A stretch of 64,000 nt of DNA, taken from positions 310,001 through 374,000 of the forward strand of contig JADJVN010000002.1 of assembly GCA_016710585.1 (NCBI GenBank). The letters are read 5' to 3'. Positions 1 to 9,730 of the stretch are shown in pieces. The position numbers and the translations under genes are program-made. The notes beneath the pieces are model-generated. The model worked only from the letters and a program-made list of their open reading frames with translations, ran no database searches and had not been told where the DNA came from. This DNA comes from Saprospiraceae bacterium (lineage in GTDB: Bacteria > Bacteroidota > Bacteroidia > Chitinophagales > Saprospiraceae). Positions within the stretch are counted from its first letter, which is position 1; every line of letters starts with the position of its first letter.

Positions 1-1
1 A

Positions 2-805
2 ATAGAGCAAGTGATGCAAGTTAAAGAGACCATCCAAGATGATCCCAATGCTATTTCGAAAACTGAATTGGTTTCTAAAATTTCTTTCCAAGATGTTTGT
101 TTCACCTATCCGAATACACAAACACAAGTACTCAATTCAATAAATTTTGATGTCAATAAAGGGGAGACAATAGCTCTTGTAGGAAGTTCAGGATCTGGAA
201 AAACTACTATCGTTGATGTGTTGGCAAGATTTTATGATGTTAATTCAGGAAAGGTAGAAATTGATGGTATAGACATAAGGAAAATTAAAATGCCAGACTT
301 GCGAAAGTTAATAGGCATCGTGACTCAAGAAGCGATATTATTTAATGATACTATTAAAAATAATATTCTGTGCGGAATGCCTGATCAGGGTGACGAAAAA
401 ATATGGGAAGCTTTAGAGTTGGCATATGCTGCAGATTTTGTCAGAGAAACTAATGAGCAATTAGCTCATGTCATCGGAGATCGAGGTGTGAAGCTCAGCG
501 GAGGTCAAAGACAACGATTGACCATTGCTAGAGCGATGTACAGAAATCCACCGATTATGATTCTTGATGAAGCAACTTCAGCACTAGATTCAGCTTCTGA
601 AAAAATAGTGCAACAGGCGATGAACAAGGTGTTAGAAAATCGGACAGCTATCGTCATCGCACATCGACTTTCTACAATTAAAAATTCTGATAAAATCATC
701 GTTTTAAAAGAAGGAAACATTGTGGAAAGCGGAAAACATGAAGATTTAATTGAAAAGCAAGGAGAATATTATAACTTTGTACAACTACAAACATTTGAGT
801 CATGA
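2..805 (+). CDS. ABC exporter, C-terminal nucleotide-binding domain (5' partial)
   Basis: The reading frame is open to the left edge, so this is the 3' end of a longer gene; the GTG at 11 and ATG at 14 are internal. The visible part is a complete ABC ATPase domain: Walker A GSSGSGKTT, Q-loop VTQEA, signature LSGGQRQR, Walker B MILDEA followed by TSALD, and H-loop AHRLS. Order and spacing match the C-terminal ATPase half of MsbA/LmrA-type exporters, which normally have six membrane helices before it (outside the window). It would hydrolyse ATP at the inner membrane to flip or export a lipid, peptide or drug. The substrate cannot be read from this half. Its stop overlaps the start of the next gene by 4 bases (ATGA), suggesting co-translation. 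Confidence 0.93.
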   Translation: MEQVMQVKETIQDDPNAISKTELVSKISFQDVCFTYPNTQTQVLNSINFDVNKGETIALVGSSGSGKTTIVDVLARFYDVNSGKVEIDGIDIRKIKMPDLRKLIGIVTQEAILFNDTIKNNILCGMPDQGDEKIWEALELAYAADFVRETNEQLAHVIGDRGVKLSGGQRQRLTIARAMYRNPPIMILDEATSALDSASEKIVQQAMNKVLENRTAIVIAHRLSTIKNSDKIIVLKEGNIVESGKHEDLIEKQGEYYNFVQLQTFES

Positions 806-1932
806 AGAAATATAATTTTTTAGGATTTTTATTTTTTGCATTATCATTTTTTTCAATGATAAATGCGCAAGTAACACTTAATAGTAGTGTCTTTTATTCA
901 AGTGGAGATTCTTTAGTATATAATATTGATACAGCAACTTATATCGGGTCGGCTAGACCAGTAGGATCGGCTAATCAAACTTGGGATTTCAGTGGAGCAA
1001 AGAATCATGGAAGACGTTCTGAAGTATACAGAAATCCTTCAACTGGTGCTGGTTTCAGTTCATTCCCCAATGCAAACGTCATGCAGCGTCAAGGATTCCA
1101 AGAGCGTTATTATCGCAATACAGCTGCTAATTTTGAAGAATTGGGATATTTTATCCCTATCGGAGCAGGTGGAGGAGCTGGATTTCCTATCCCAACTGGC
1201 GCGACTGTGTATTCAAAACCTTACATCATCCAAAAATCTCCTTATACTTTCAATAGTGCTTTTTCTTCAAACTACAGTTTTACAATCACTGTTGGAAGCG
1301 ATTTCTTACCCGATTCTTTAGCTTCTCAATTTCCTGCAGATTCATTTCGATTAAAGAATACGGTTACTGTAGATAAAGCTGTCAAAGGATGGGGTACATT
1401 AAAGTTGTCAGGCAAGGATTGGGATGTGTTATTAGAAGATAGAGTAAGTACAACGGTGAGCAAGATTGAAGCAAAACTTGCATTTGTTGGATGGGTTGAT
1501 ATAACTGCTGTAGCAGGTCCTCTAGTAGGAGATCTTTTTGGATCTCGTTTGCCTAGCAAATCGAGTGCTTTTTTGACCAACAATGTTAAAGGCGCTTTGC
1601 TAGTTTGCAATCTGGATTCTGCAGAGAATATATCATTGGTACAGTTCAGAACAAACCCTCCGATTCTTGGAATCGACAAGCAAAAAGTGAATCGATTTGA
1701 TGCTTTTTTTGATAATAATGGAAGCGATATTCACATTAATAATCTGGATCAATTGAAAGAAATTAAAGTTTTACTTTATTCAGAAAATGGCTCGGAAGTT
1801 TTTAATAAGCAAATTAATGCTATCCAAACAGAAATCAATTTGTCTATAAATCCGGCTGCAGGAAAAGTATTTATGTTAGCTATTTTTGATACAAATGGCG
1901 ATTTGATTTTTAATAAAAAATTAATTCGTTAG
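802..1932 (+). CDS. Secreted protein with putative T9SS C-terminal sorting domain
   Basis: 376 residues. A hydrophobic N-terminal signal peptide ends near MINAQ. The middle is rich in Ser, Asn, Gly and aromatic residues with no motif I recognise. The last ~80 residues (from about IDKQKVNRF) have the look of a type A T9SS sorting domain: short beta strands, a -VLLYSENG- strand, then a -GKVFMLAIFDTNG- strand and a basic end (KKLIR). Such domains route the protein through the outer membrane to the cell surface. The start overlaps the stop of the ABC gene by 4 bases. It is convergent with recQ, with 11 bases between stops. Specific function unknown. Confidence 0.75.
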   Translation: MKKYNFLGFLFFALSFFSMINAQVTLNSSVFYSSGDSLVYNIDTATYIGSARPVGSANQTWDFSGAKNHGRRSEVYRNPSTGAGFSSFPNANVMQRQGFQERYYRNTAANFEELGYFIPIGAGGGAGFPIPTGATVYSKPYIIQKSPYTFNSAFSSNYSFTITVGSDFLPDSLASQFPADSFRLKNTVTVDKAVKGWGTLKLSGKDWDVLLEDRVSTTVSKIEAKLAFVGWVDITAVAGPLVGDLFGSRLPSKSSAFLTNNVKGALLVCNLDSAENISLVQFRTNPPILGIDKQKVNRFDAFFDNNGSDIHINNLDQLKEIKVLLYSENGSEVFNKQINAIQTEINLSINPAAGKVFMLAIFDTNGDLIFNKKLIR

Positions 1933-1943
1933 TAGCATTTTTT

Positions 1944-4363
1944 TCAATCAGTTTGATTGGCAAGAAATTTTAATTTCAATTCATTTTTGTAAGCAGCCAT
2001 AATACTGCCCTCACTGCGACCCAATACTTGTGAGATCAATGGTAGATCATTGCAGGATTCAATGATTTCTTTGAATATGTCCAATTCATCTTGAGTCCAA
2101 GGACAGTGGGATCTTTTATGTTTTAGTCTGAATTCCTTGATATACTCAGCTTGATTTTCTTCTATTGGGATTTGGTCAATTTGATTTTGGATTGATGCCC
2201 AACGAGAATCTGAAATATGATTAAACTTTTGTTTTGAAAAATATTGTTGAACTTCTTCGTCCAAATTTGAATATATATGTTTTGTATAAAATTGTTTTAC
2301 TAGTTTCAAAAGTTCGTTGTATTTGTAATTCTCTTTCATAGAACCATGAAAGCTTAGACTTCGCAGATTCGGATCAGATTGTATTGTATGATGATCCAAT
2401 AGGATTTTGGTCGCAAGAACATGACTTAATGGCATTTTGTTAGAGCGCATTTCATTTAATACTTGACCTAAAAATTCATCTGATAATTCAATATTCTTTG
2501 GAGTTTTTGTAGAATTAATTCGAACTTCTTTTATTTGTTTCTTTTGAGGATTGCTCTGGGCGAATGCATTTATAATTTCTATAAATTCTTGTCCGTATTG
2601 TAGAAATTTGTTGTGAGATACACCTGAAATGCTGCGGAATACTTGTTCATCCTGTGGCATCTTTTCGCACATTTCCTTCAATGAGTTATTGGTAAAAACA
2701 ATAAAGGCTGGAAGTTTTAAATTAGCTGCAATTTCTTTCCGTTTATCACTCAATGCTTCATAAAGAATTTTGTTATATTCAAATGGAGACCGAACATCTT
2801 TTTCCGGGAGTTCTTTTTTTTCGACAGTGTTTTTTTTCTTTTTAGTAGAATAAATTTCTGGTGTCGTAAGTTGGATTTCTCGTTTTCCTTGTAATATTTC
2901 GTTTCCAAAATTGCCCACTTTGAGAGCAAAATTTTCATCATAAGCGGGCTCTATCACGCCTAGTTGGATGAATTGGAGGATGTAAGCTTGCCATATTTCA
3001 TAACTTAAATCTCTACCAGCTCCAAACGTTTTAATTCTATCATAATTCTTTTGAATTAATTCTTTATTGTTTGAGCCTCGCAGTATATTGATGATCATGG
3101 TGCTCGCTTCTTGTTGACCACTTCTCACTATGGCAGACAGAACTTTTTGAGCCAAGACTGTACCATCGATAAATTTTGGTGGATTCTCACAGACATCGCA
3201 ATAGTTACAATCATGAGACATTGCTTCATTAAAGTAATTGATCAATATTTTTCTTCTACAATGACTAGCCTCACAATATTGCTGCATGAATCTTAGTTTT
3301 TCAATATTGTATTCCGACTGTTCACTTTCTTCTGCAAATTTGCGTAGGATGATGAGATCAGCAAGATTGTAATATAATATTGTCTCGGCAGCTTGACCAT
3401 CTCTTCCAGCCCGTCCTATTTCTTGATAGTATGACTCTATTGTTTTTGGTAGATTAAAGTGAACGATATATCTCACATCAGATTTATCAATTCCCATACC
3501 AAAAGCAATCGTCGCAATGACCAATTTGATTTTATCGCCACTGAATTCATCCTGCACTTTTGTTCTTTCAAAACTATCTAGACCTGCATGATATGCTTTA
3601 CATGAGATTCCTTTCTCTTGTAATTTTAACGCAATTTTTCAGTCGACTTTCTCGATAGGCAATAGATGATTCCCGAGGAATTGGGATACTTGTGATAGAG
3701 TTCAATAATCTTATCAATCTTCGCTTGTTCTGGAGCTGCTTTGACTACTTTTAGATGAAGATTGGGTCTGTCGAATGAGGCAATGAACTGTTTTGCATTT
3801 TCTATATTTAATTGCTTTAAAATATCGTTTCGTGTTACTTTATCTGCCGTTGCTGTCAGGGCAATAATTGGAATGTGTGGATATTTAATTTTTAAAAAAC
3901 CAAGTTGAGTATATTCCTTGCGAAAATCATGTCCCCAAGCACTTATACAATGCGCTTCATCTATCGCGAAAAGTGAGATGTCTAGTTGATTCAGTAAATT
4001 TTCTTTTTGTACTATTAGAGTCTCTGGTGATAAGTACAAGAGCTTAATTTTACCTTCAATACATTGGCTGACAATATTATTTATCTCTGAATGATTGAGA
4101 CTTGAATTAATAAAAGCAGAAGGAATCCCATTTTGTCTTAGCGCCATGACCTGATCTTTCATTAAAGCTATTAATGGAGAAATAATGAGAGCAATTCCTT
4201 TGCGGTGTAGTGCTGGGATTTGGTAGCATATTGACTTGCCTCCACCTGTAGGCATCAATACAAATGCATCATTCCCTGTAATTATGGTCTCTACGATCTC
4301 CTCTTGAAGTGGACGAAAATCATCATATCCATAGAATTTTTTTAGAGTATCAGATATGTTCAT
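1944..4363 (-). CDS. recQ: ATP-dependent DNA helicase RecQ, split by a -1 frameshift
   Basis: Two adjacent minus-strand frames (4363-3626 and the frame ending at 1944) make one RecQ of about 806 residues if one base is added to the T run at 3635-3639 (an A run in the coding sense). Without it translation stops after ...STEKLR; with it the text continues STEKIALKLQEKGIS, as expected for the family. Visible: Walker A TGGGKS, DEAH box (DEAHCISAWGHDFR), helicase motif VI region (QEIGRAGRDG), the four zinc-binding Cys of the RQC region (CEASHC and CNYCDVC), then an HRDC-like segment. It unwinds DNA 3' to 5' in recombination repair and replication restart. The gap is probably a consensus error, but a genuine knockout cannot be excluded. 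Confidence 0.9.
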
Positions 4364-4682
4364 ATTTATAAGTTAATTGAATGTAAAAATAGTTCTTCAA
4401 TCTGAATATGGCGAAAAAAATTGAATTATTTCATTGTATCTCTAAGAAGTTTAAATGCAAATAATGAATCCGAGTCTCAAAGGCTCTAATTGTGGTATTT
4501 AAATCTTTGTTAAAATATAGCGGGATATATATACAATAATTTATATTTCTTTAAATAATTCAGTTGCAAAACTGTAAGAATTCACTTAATTAATTTGAAT
4601 TCTTCTATATCGTTTCATAACTAAAATTTGCTGGCCTAAACATTCATTATGAATTTGTGTTTTTAGCTGATAATTATTTATC
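4364..4682. other. Intergenic region between divergent recQ and the thioredoxin-like gene
   Basis: 319 bases, strongly AT-rich, with no ORF worth calling. Just upstream of recQ the minus strand reads TATTTTTA (4383-4390), one mismatch from the Bacteroidota -7 consensus TAnnTTTG, so a recQ promoter may lie there. I see no clear hairpin or repeat. Confidence 0.5.
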
Positions 4683-5897
4683 ATGTATAGAGATTTGTAT
4701 TTATTTATTTCTATCTGGGCAAGCCTATTTTGTAATATTCTCAGTGCTCAAAAGGTAGTTTTTGAAAGCAATATCGATTCAGCATTTTTGAAGGCTAAGC
4801 AAGAAAATAAAATTTTATTTTTAGATTATTATAGTCAGACCTGTCATATATGTCAAGCAATCTCAATCCATTTTGCAAATCCAGCAGTGGCAAATTTCTA
4901 TAACCCAAATTTTATTAATTATAAGCTCAACGTAGATCAAATTACTGATGAAGAGCAGAATTTTATAAATCAAGCTGGATTAAAGCCACCAGGTGTGCCA
5001 GTCTTTTTTTTCTTTGATGGTAATAAAAAGTTAGTTCATTTTGCTGTACCACCACCAGAGGTAAAGGCTATAGTAGATATTGGGCATACAGCATTGGATA
5101 GTAATATGAGGGTAGAGAATGTCGAGAGAAAATATAAGTCAGGGAATAGGTCTATAAATACTTTAGTAGCGTATTCGGCATATCTGCAATTATTGAAAAA
5201 GGATAGTATGGTTGGGCTAATTGCGGATGAGATTTATTTACAATTTCCTAAGAATCAATTGAACACTAAAAAAAGTTATTTGACCATGCGATCAAATGTG
5301 AATTCGATAGAAAATGGATTCTATAAATATTGGTTAGAACATCGAGATAGTATGGTGAATTTTGAAGAAGGTAAATATCAAGGTAGGGAGAAGGAAGCGT
5401 TAAAGAATATCATGACAAAATCTTTGTCCAGCAAGGAAGCAAAAAATTGGGATTTGAAAAAATTGAGAGAAGTGAAATCACAAATGGTTGCGATAGATTA
5501 TAGTCCTAATCCTGATATGTTTCTATGGGAAACTGAAGTGAAATTGCTTTTGGAAGAGTCAAAAGTTGATGAAGCTATTTCGATATGCGAAAAATTATTA
5601 ACCAGAGAAAAGTCAAGTATAAAAGGCGATGTCTATATTTTAGAAACATTACTTGATTTTCCTAAAAATGAAAAACTGTATTGGCAAATTAGTAAATGGA
5701 TCGATGATGAATTGGCAAAGCCTGAGTGTAAAGCACCAGAAATGTGTAATTTAAATTATTTGAAATCGAAATGCCTTTATGATTTGAATGAAAAAACTGA
5801 TGCAAAATTTTTTATTGAAAGAGCGGTGAATTGTGCAAAGGGGACAGACACTGATGTCAACAAGTATAAAGAGTTGATTTGGAAGTTAAACTTTTAA
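4683..5897 (+). CDS. Secreted thioredoxin-fold protein with CxxC motif
   Basis: 404 residues. The signal peptide ends near ILSAQ. Residues ~25-130 form a thioredoxin-like domain: a strand with LFLDYYS, the redox pair in CHIC, and the cis-Pro region PGVPVFFFF. This matches DUF255/thioredoxin_7-type periplasmic domains, which reduce or isomerise disulfides or bind metals. The remaining ~270 residues are helical, Lys/Glu-rich and TPR-like, with no family I can name. The gene stands alone between recQ (divergent) and the NHEJ operon (convergent, 13 bases away). Redox activity is plausible from CHIC; the target is unknown. Confidence 0.72.
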   Translation: MYRDLYLFISIWASLFCNILSAQKVVFESNIDSAFLKAKQENKILFLDYYSQTCHICQAISIHFANPAVANFYNPNFINYKLNVDQITDEEQNFINQAGLKPPGVPVFFFFDGNKKLVHFAVPPPEVKAIVDIGHTALDSNMRVENVERKYKSGNRSINTLVAYSAYLQLLKKDSMVGLIADEIYLQFPKNQLNTKKSYLTMRSNVNSIENGFYKYWLEHRDSMVNFEEGKYQGREKEALKNIMTKSLSSKEAKNWDLKKLREVKSQMVAIDYSPNPDMFLWETEVKLLLEESKVDEAISICEKLLTREKSSIKGDVYILETLLDFPKNEKLYWQISKWIDDELAKPECKAPEMCNLNYLKSKCLYDLNEKTDAKFFIERAVNCAKGTDTDVNKYKELIWKLNF

Positions 5898-5910
5898 GAT
5901 TCCGTAAACA

Positions 5911-6603
5911 TTAGGATAATTCAAGGATCATAGGAGAGTGATCTGAAAGTCCTTGTTCGCGATAATGGTGCAGATAAAAGCATGACTTTAAAATAGGCCT
6001 TATCTCATCGCTAATGAAACAATGGTCATATCGATATCCCTGCTTACTGTGGCTATACCAAGAAAATTCTTGGATGTCTCCATGGAGCAATCTAAATGCA
6101 TCTCTACAATTGTATTGATCTAAATTCATGAATTCTTTAGAATACCAAAAAGAATGAGCAGCTTGGTCGATTAAATTTTTCCCAGTATTCAAATCTCCCA
6201 TGATAATAGCAGCTTTTTCGTTTTTTAGTTCTTTGAAAAGTGTTTGGAAAAGTTGATGCTCTTTTTTATGTGGAAAATAGCATTGGTAGAAATCAAACGC
6301 AGGAAAACGAGCTTTAATGATTTGATCTTGAAACTCGTTTAAATCAGAAGCAGGGAGTTGTAGTTCGAATGGGATTTTAGATGCAATAAAAACAGTATTA
6401 TTCTCTGGATTATTATGCCCAGTGCATTGATGAATCCATCCTTCTCGGAGTAGTGAATATCGCAATGCGTTTCCTCCATTATTATTTTTGAATTCACTTA
6501 GTCCAATAATCGTTGCATTAATTTCCATCAATGATTTAATGATATCATTGATTCTCGAACCACCTCCTTGGAGTATATTCCAGCTGAGCATTTTTAGTAT
6601 CAT
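5911..6603 (-). CDS. Endonuclease/exonuclease/phosphatase (EEP) family protein in the NHEJ operon
   Basis: 230 residues, EEP fold (ExoIII/APE1, TDP2, DNase I relatives). Visible: N-terminal strand MLSWNIL with the metal-side Asn, Glu in GLSEF, the GDLNTG motif (catalytic Asp/Asn), a Tyr/Asp-rich YDHCF strand, and the terminal SDHSPM motif with the catalytic His. Enzymes of this superfamily cleave phosphodiesters or remove blocking groups from DNA ends or other substrates using a divalent metal. The start lies 2 bases past the corrected stop of ku, so it is the last gene of uppP-ligD-ku-EEP. That position suggests a DNA end-processing role in end joining. This is inference, and sphingomyelinase-like or other EEP activities remain possible. 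Confidence 0.8.
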   Translation of the reverse strand: MILKMLSWNILQGGGSRINDIIKSLMEINATIIGLSEFKNNNGGNALRYSLLREGWIHQCTGHNNPENNTVFIASKIPFELQLPASDLNEFQDQIIKARFPAFDFYQCYFPHKKEHQLFQTLFKELKNEKAAIIMGDLNTGKNLIDQAAHSFWYSKEFMNLDQYNCRDAFRLLHGDIQEFSWYSHSKQGYRYDHCFISDEIRPILKSCFYLHHYREQGLSDHSPMILELS

Positions 6604-6605
6604 CT

Positions 6606-7396
6606 TTAAGCTCCAATTTTCTTTTCCTTTGCAGCTTCGATGCTTTGTTTAAGGGCAGTCATGATATCTACTGCAGGAGTGGATTCTATTTTTTGCTCGG
6701 CTTTAAATGTATTATTGCCTCGTATTTTTCGTCGATGATTTCATTTAAAGCATCGCGATATCTATCTTTAAAATTTAATTTATCGAAGCTTGTACTGAGT
6801 GAATCCACAAGTGTTTCTGCAAGTTTTAATTGAGACTCATCAACAGGACTTTCTTCTAAATCAGGGACATCATTTATTTTTCTGATTTCATCAGGAAATC
6901 GGAGTTTATACATAATTAATCCATTGCCATGAGCTGCAAGTAAAATCATATCTTCTCTGTCTCTAAGGACAATTCTCCCTACACCAGCTTTTTGACTTTT
7001 TGTCAAAGTTTGAACTAAAAGTTGAAATGTCTTTTTTGCAATATCACCATTTGGACCAATATAATAGACTGATTCAAATCGTGTAGGGTGTACGTCACTT
7101 AGTTCTACAAAATGATTTATTTCAATAGCTCTAGTACTCTTCAGTTTTATTTTATCGAAATCTTCATCTTGAATGACCACATATTGCTCTGGAGAGTATT
7201 CATATGCTTTGACTATATCGTCCACTACTAATTCTTGATCGCATTTTTTACATACTTTTTTATATGACACTCTTCCATTGTCTGTCTTGTGTAGTTGGTT
7301 AAAACTGATTTGTGTGTCGTTTTCTACCGCATTAAATACTTGTATTGGTATCGTGACCAAACTAAACTGAATATGTCCTTTCCAAATTGATTTCAT
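6606..7396 (-). CDS. ku: Non-homologous end joining protein Ku, C-terminus frameshifted
   Basis: Starts MKSIWKGHIQFSLV, the standard bacterial Ku opening (W-G-I-F-L-V). It contains the Ku core barrel with CKKC-like residues, VELSDVHPTRFE and YYIGP. As written the frame ends at 6686. Adding one base to the T run at 6725-6729 continues the protein to 6606 with a typical Ku tail (VDIMTALKQSIEAAKEKK), giving about 263 residues, the normal bacterial length. Ku dimers encircle broken DNA ends and recruit LigD. The gene lies 35 bases downstream of ligD, so the two are probably co-transcribed. The missing base is likely a homopolymer error. Confidence 0.93.
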
Positions 7397-7431
7397 CTAT
7401 CTACTGATTTGTTTTTTATATTTTACAATAA

Positions 7432-9717
7432 TTATTCCAAGTTTGTTATTGGAACATAATCAATGTTATCCATCAATCGAATATAGACCCCTTCTCTATA
7501 TGTTTCATTGGGTGTAAGGGATGCATATTGTACTTGAATCCAAGGACATTCAGAAAGCCAGTAGCTTTCATTTTCTTCTACGATTTGACTATATAAAGGA
7601 TGTTTTTTTACTTTAGATATGCTATTAAAAATTTCAATGAGGAATGTTAGTTTGTTTTGATCAAATCCTGTCCCTATTCTGCCTCGATATACAAATTTCC
7701 CATCTTCTATCACAGCTACATATAAAGAGCCAAATGTAGTATTTCTATCACCTTCGCCTATCGTGTAACCTATGACAAAGCACTCTGCTTTATTTCTTGT
7801 TTTAAATTTTAACCAGTTTGCAGATCTAGTATTAAAGACGTAATTGCTTGTTTTTCTTTTAGCTATAATACCTTCTAGGTCCATTTTCTTTACAGCATCA
7901 TATAACAGCTGACCATCTTCAAATGAATCACTAAAGCGCAGTGTGGCATTTACAGTTATTCCTTTTTGTAGAAGTTCTCTTCTTTTGGTCAGTGAGAATT
8001 CAGTAATGTTTAATCCATCTAATTCGATAATATCAAAGGCATAAATTACTGCAGGATACTTTTTTATTTTTTCTCCAAGCGATATCGAAGATTTAGAATG
8101 AAGTCTACTTATAATATTTGCAAAGACTGGTATGCCCTGATCATCAAGGCTCACTATTTCTGCATCTAAACACATTGATTCAAAAGCAATGTTATCATTT
8201 AAGGATTGCAATTCAGGAAATTGTCTTGTAATATCTCTGCCTCCTCTGCTAATAATTTTGACTGATTTATTATTAATAAATATAAAGACTCTAATGCCAT
8301 CCCACTTTATTTCAAATTGGTATAATTTTGAATCAGGGATTTCTTGAGTTGCGATTGCTAACATATGTTTGTTTTCAATGGCTTGTGAATAGTCGATAAA
8401 ATTATTTTTTTTCTCAATAAGCCAATGATCATTTTCAATATAATTGAACTGTACGATTCCTGAAAGCAATTTCCCTGAGAAATTAATGGTGAAATTTTTA
8501 TTTGCTTTTAATTCTTGATCACATATTCCTGTATCCATTAACCAAATAAAACCAGAATGATATATTGGATTTGATTCTTCAAAAAGGATTAGTTCAGAGG
8601 AAATTTCGATGTTTTTTATCGCAAGTCTTTTTAATGAATTTTCTTGTGGAATTCCTTTTGGAATTATCCAGGACTCTAAGCCTTTGTCTGTTTCAATTGA
8701 TAAGATATATTCAAAGTTGTTTTTACTAGAAAGCTGCAATGCAAAGCGCTTTTTGATTTTTGTTTTTTCTATTAGTTCAATTTTTTCTGCCATAGGCTTT
8801 GATGCCGTTTCTGTTTTTTTATTCAGATCAATAGGAGCTTGAGTACGAAATAAATGTAGTGGACTTCTAAGCTCAATATAATTTTTCCACGCATATCCAT
8901 ATTTTTGATGATAATCATCAATATTAAAGATAGTATAATATTGACTGGACTCCAACGTGTCTATATCCTCCCATCTTAAAGGCATCGATATTGGAGCACC
9001 AGATATAGCGCGTGTACTATAAGGGGAGACTATGGTTTGACTGTTGTGGTTGCGATTGATGTCAATGAAAATTTTATTATCTCGTTTGTCTTTTCTTAAA
9101 AAGCTTGTACATAGATCTTGATATTGATTTACAAATTCTTTTGTGAGCTCATTACAGGTTTGGATGATTTGTTCAGTATTATATTCAAGTAATATGGGAA
9201 CAAAAATGTGTAGCCCTTTTGAACCTGATGTTTTGATCAGTGGATGATAATTATAATTTTCTAGAAATTTTTTTAAAAGTATTGCCAAAGCTTTTGTATT
9301 TGAAAAAGGCAAATCAACAGGTGGGTCTAAATCGAAAATGAAGAAATCAGCTTTTGACTCAGGAAACTTTAGAGGCATCATATGTATTTCGAGAGCTGCT
9401 AAATTACAAAACCAAATAAGATCTTCAACATTGTTAGCAATCAAATAATTGATGTCTCCTATACTTTTTTTTTCAATAAAATCAGGTGTATAATCAGGCG
9501 CATTTTTAGTGTAAAATTTTGTACCTGAAATGCCATCAGGAAATCTAATAAGACTAAGTGCTCTTTTGCTATTGAGTTCCAGAAATATTTTAGAATGTTT
9601 ATAATAATATTGAATCCATTCTGCTTTACTTATGTCTGGATTTGAGAAGAGAATTTTGTCTAAATTTGATAATTTTAGACTGTGATTTCCAATATTTACA
9701 AATTGTTCTTTTGCCAA
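7432..9717 (-). CDS. ligD: Multidomain DNA ligase D (POL - degenerate PE - LIG)
   Basis: 761 residues. Residues ~10-290: primase-like polymerase domain with metal-binding DLDP (129-132), SGSKGLH (164-170) and IDIN (D219). Residues ~322-436 align by eye with the LigD 3'-phosphoesterase domain (LESWIIPKG, LKRLAIK, LSGIVQF.., HWLIEKK), but the catalytic LHYDFRLE region reads FEYILSIE and the DHP His is gone. Residues ~450-755: ATP-dependent ligase, nucleotidyl Lys in EIKWDGIR (K471) and motif EGIIAKR, then an OB domain. The POL-PE-LIG order resembles mycobacterial LigD, not Pseudomonas. It fills in and seals Ku-held breaks. It lies 13 bases downstream of uppP and 35 upstream of ku. Confidence 0.95.
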   Translation of the reverse strand: MAKEQFVNIGNHSLKLSNLDKILFSNPDISKAEWIQYYYKHSKIFLELNSKRALSLIRFPDGISGTKFYTKNAPDYTPDFIEKKSIGDINYLIANNVEDLIWFCNLAALEIHMMPLKFPESKADFFIFDLDPPVDLPFSNTKALAILLKKFLENYNYHPLIKTSGSKGLHIFVPILLEYNTEQIIQTCNELTKEFVNQYQDLCTSFLRKDKRDNKIFIDINRNHNSQTIVSPYSTRAISGAPISMPLRWEDIDTLESSQYYTIFNIDDYHQKYGYAWKNYIELRSPLHLFRTQAPIDLNKKTETASKPMAEKIELIEKTKIKKRFALQLSSKNNFEYILSIETDKGLESWIIPKGIPQENSLKRLAIKNIEISSELILFEESNPIYHSGFIWLMDTGICDQELKANKNFTINFSGKLLSGIVQFNYIENDHWLIEKKNNFIDYSQAIENKHMLAIATQEIPDSKLYQFEIKWDGIRVFIFINNKSVKIISRGGRDITRQFPELQSLNDNIAFESMCLDAEIVSLDDQGIPVFANIISRLHSKSSISLGEKIKKYPAVIYAFDIIELDGLNITEFSLTKRRELLQKGITVNATLRFSDSFEDGQLLYDAVKKMDLEGIIAKRKTSNYVFNTRSANWLKFKTRNKAECFVIGYTIGEGDRNTTFGSLYVAVIEDGKFVYRGRIGTGFDQNKLTFLIEIFNSISKVKKHPLYSQIVEENESYWLSECPWIQVQYASLTPNETYREGVYIRLMDNIDYVPITNLE

Positions 9718-9730
9718 TTCAGTTTAATAA

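Noticed and set aside
1944..3557. A free-standing RecQ C-terminal gene starting at MQDEF
   Set aside because: The missing ~25 residues between it and the upstream helicase frame are present in another frame and are restored by one base in an A run, so this is one gene.
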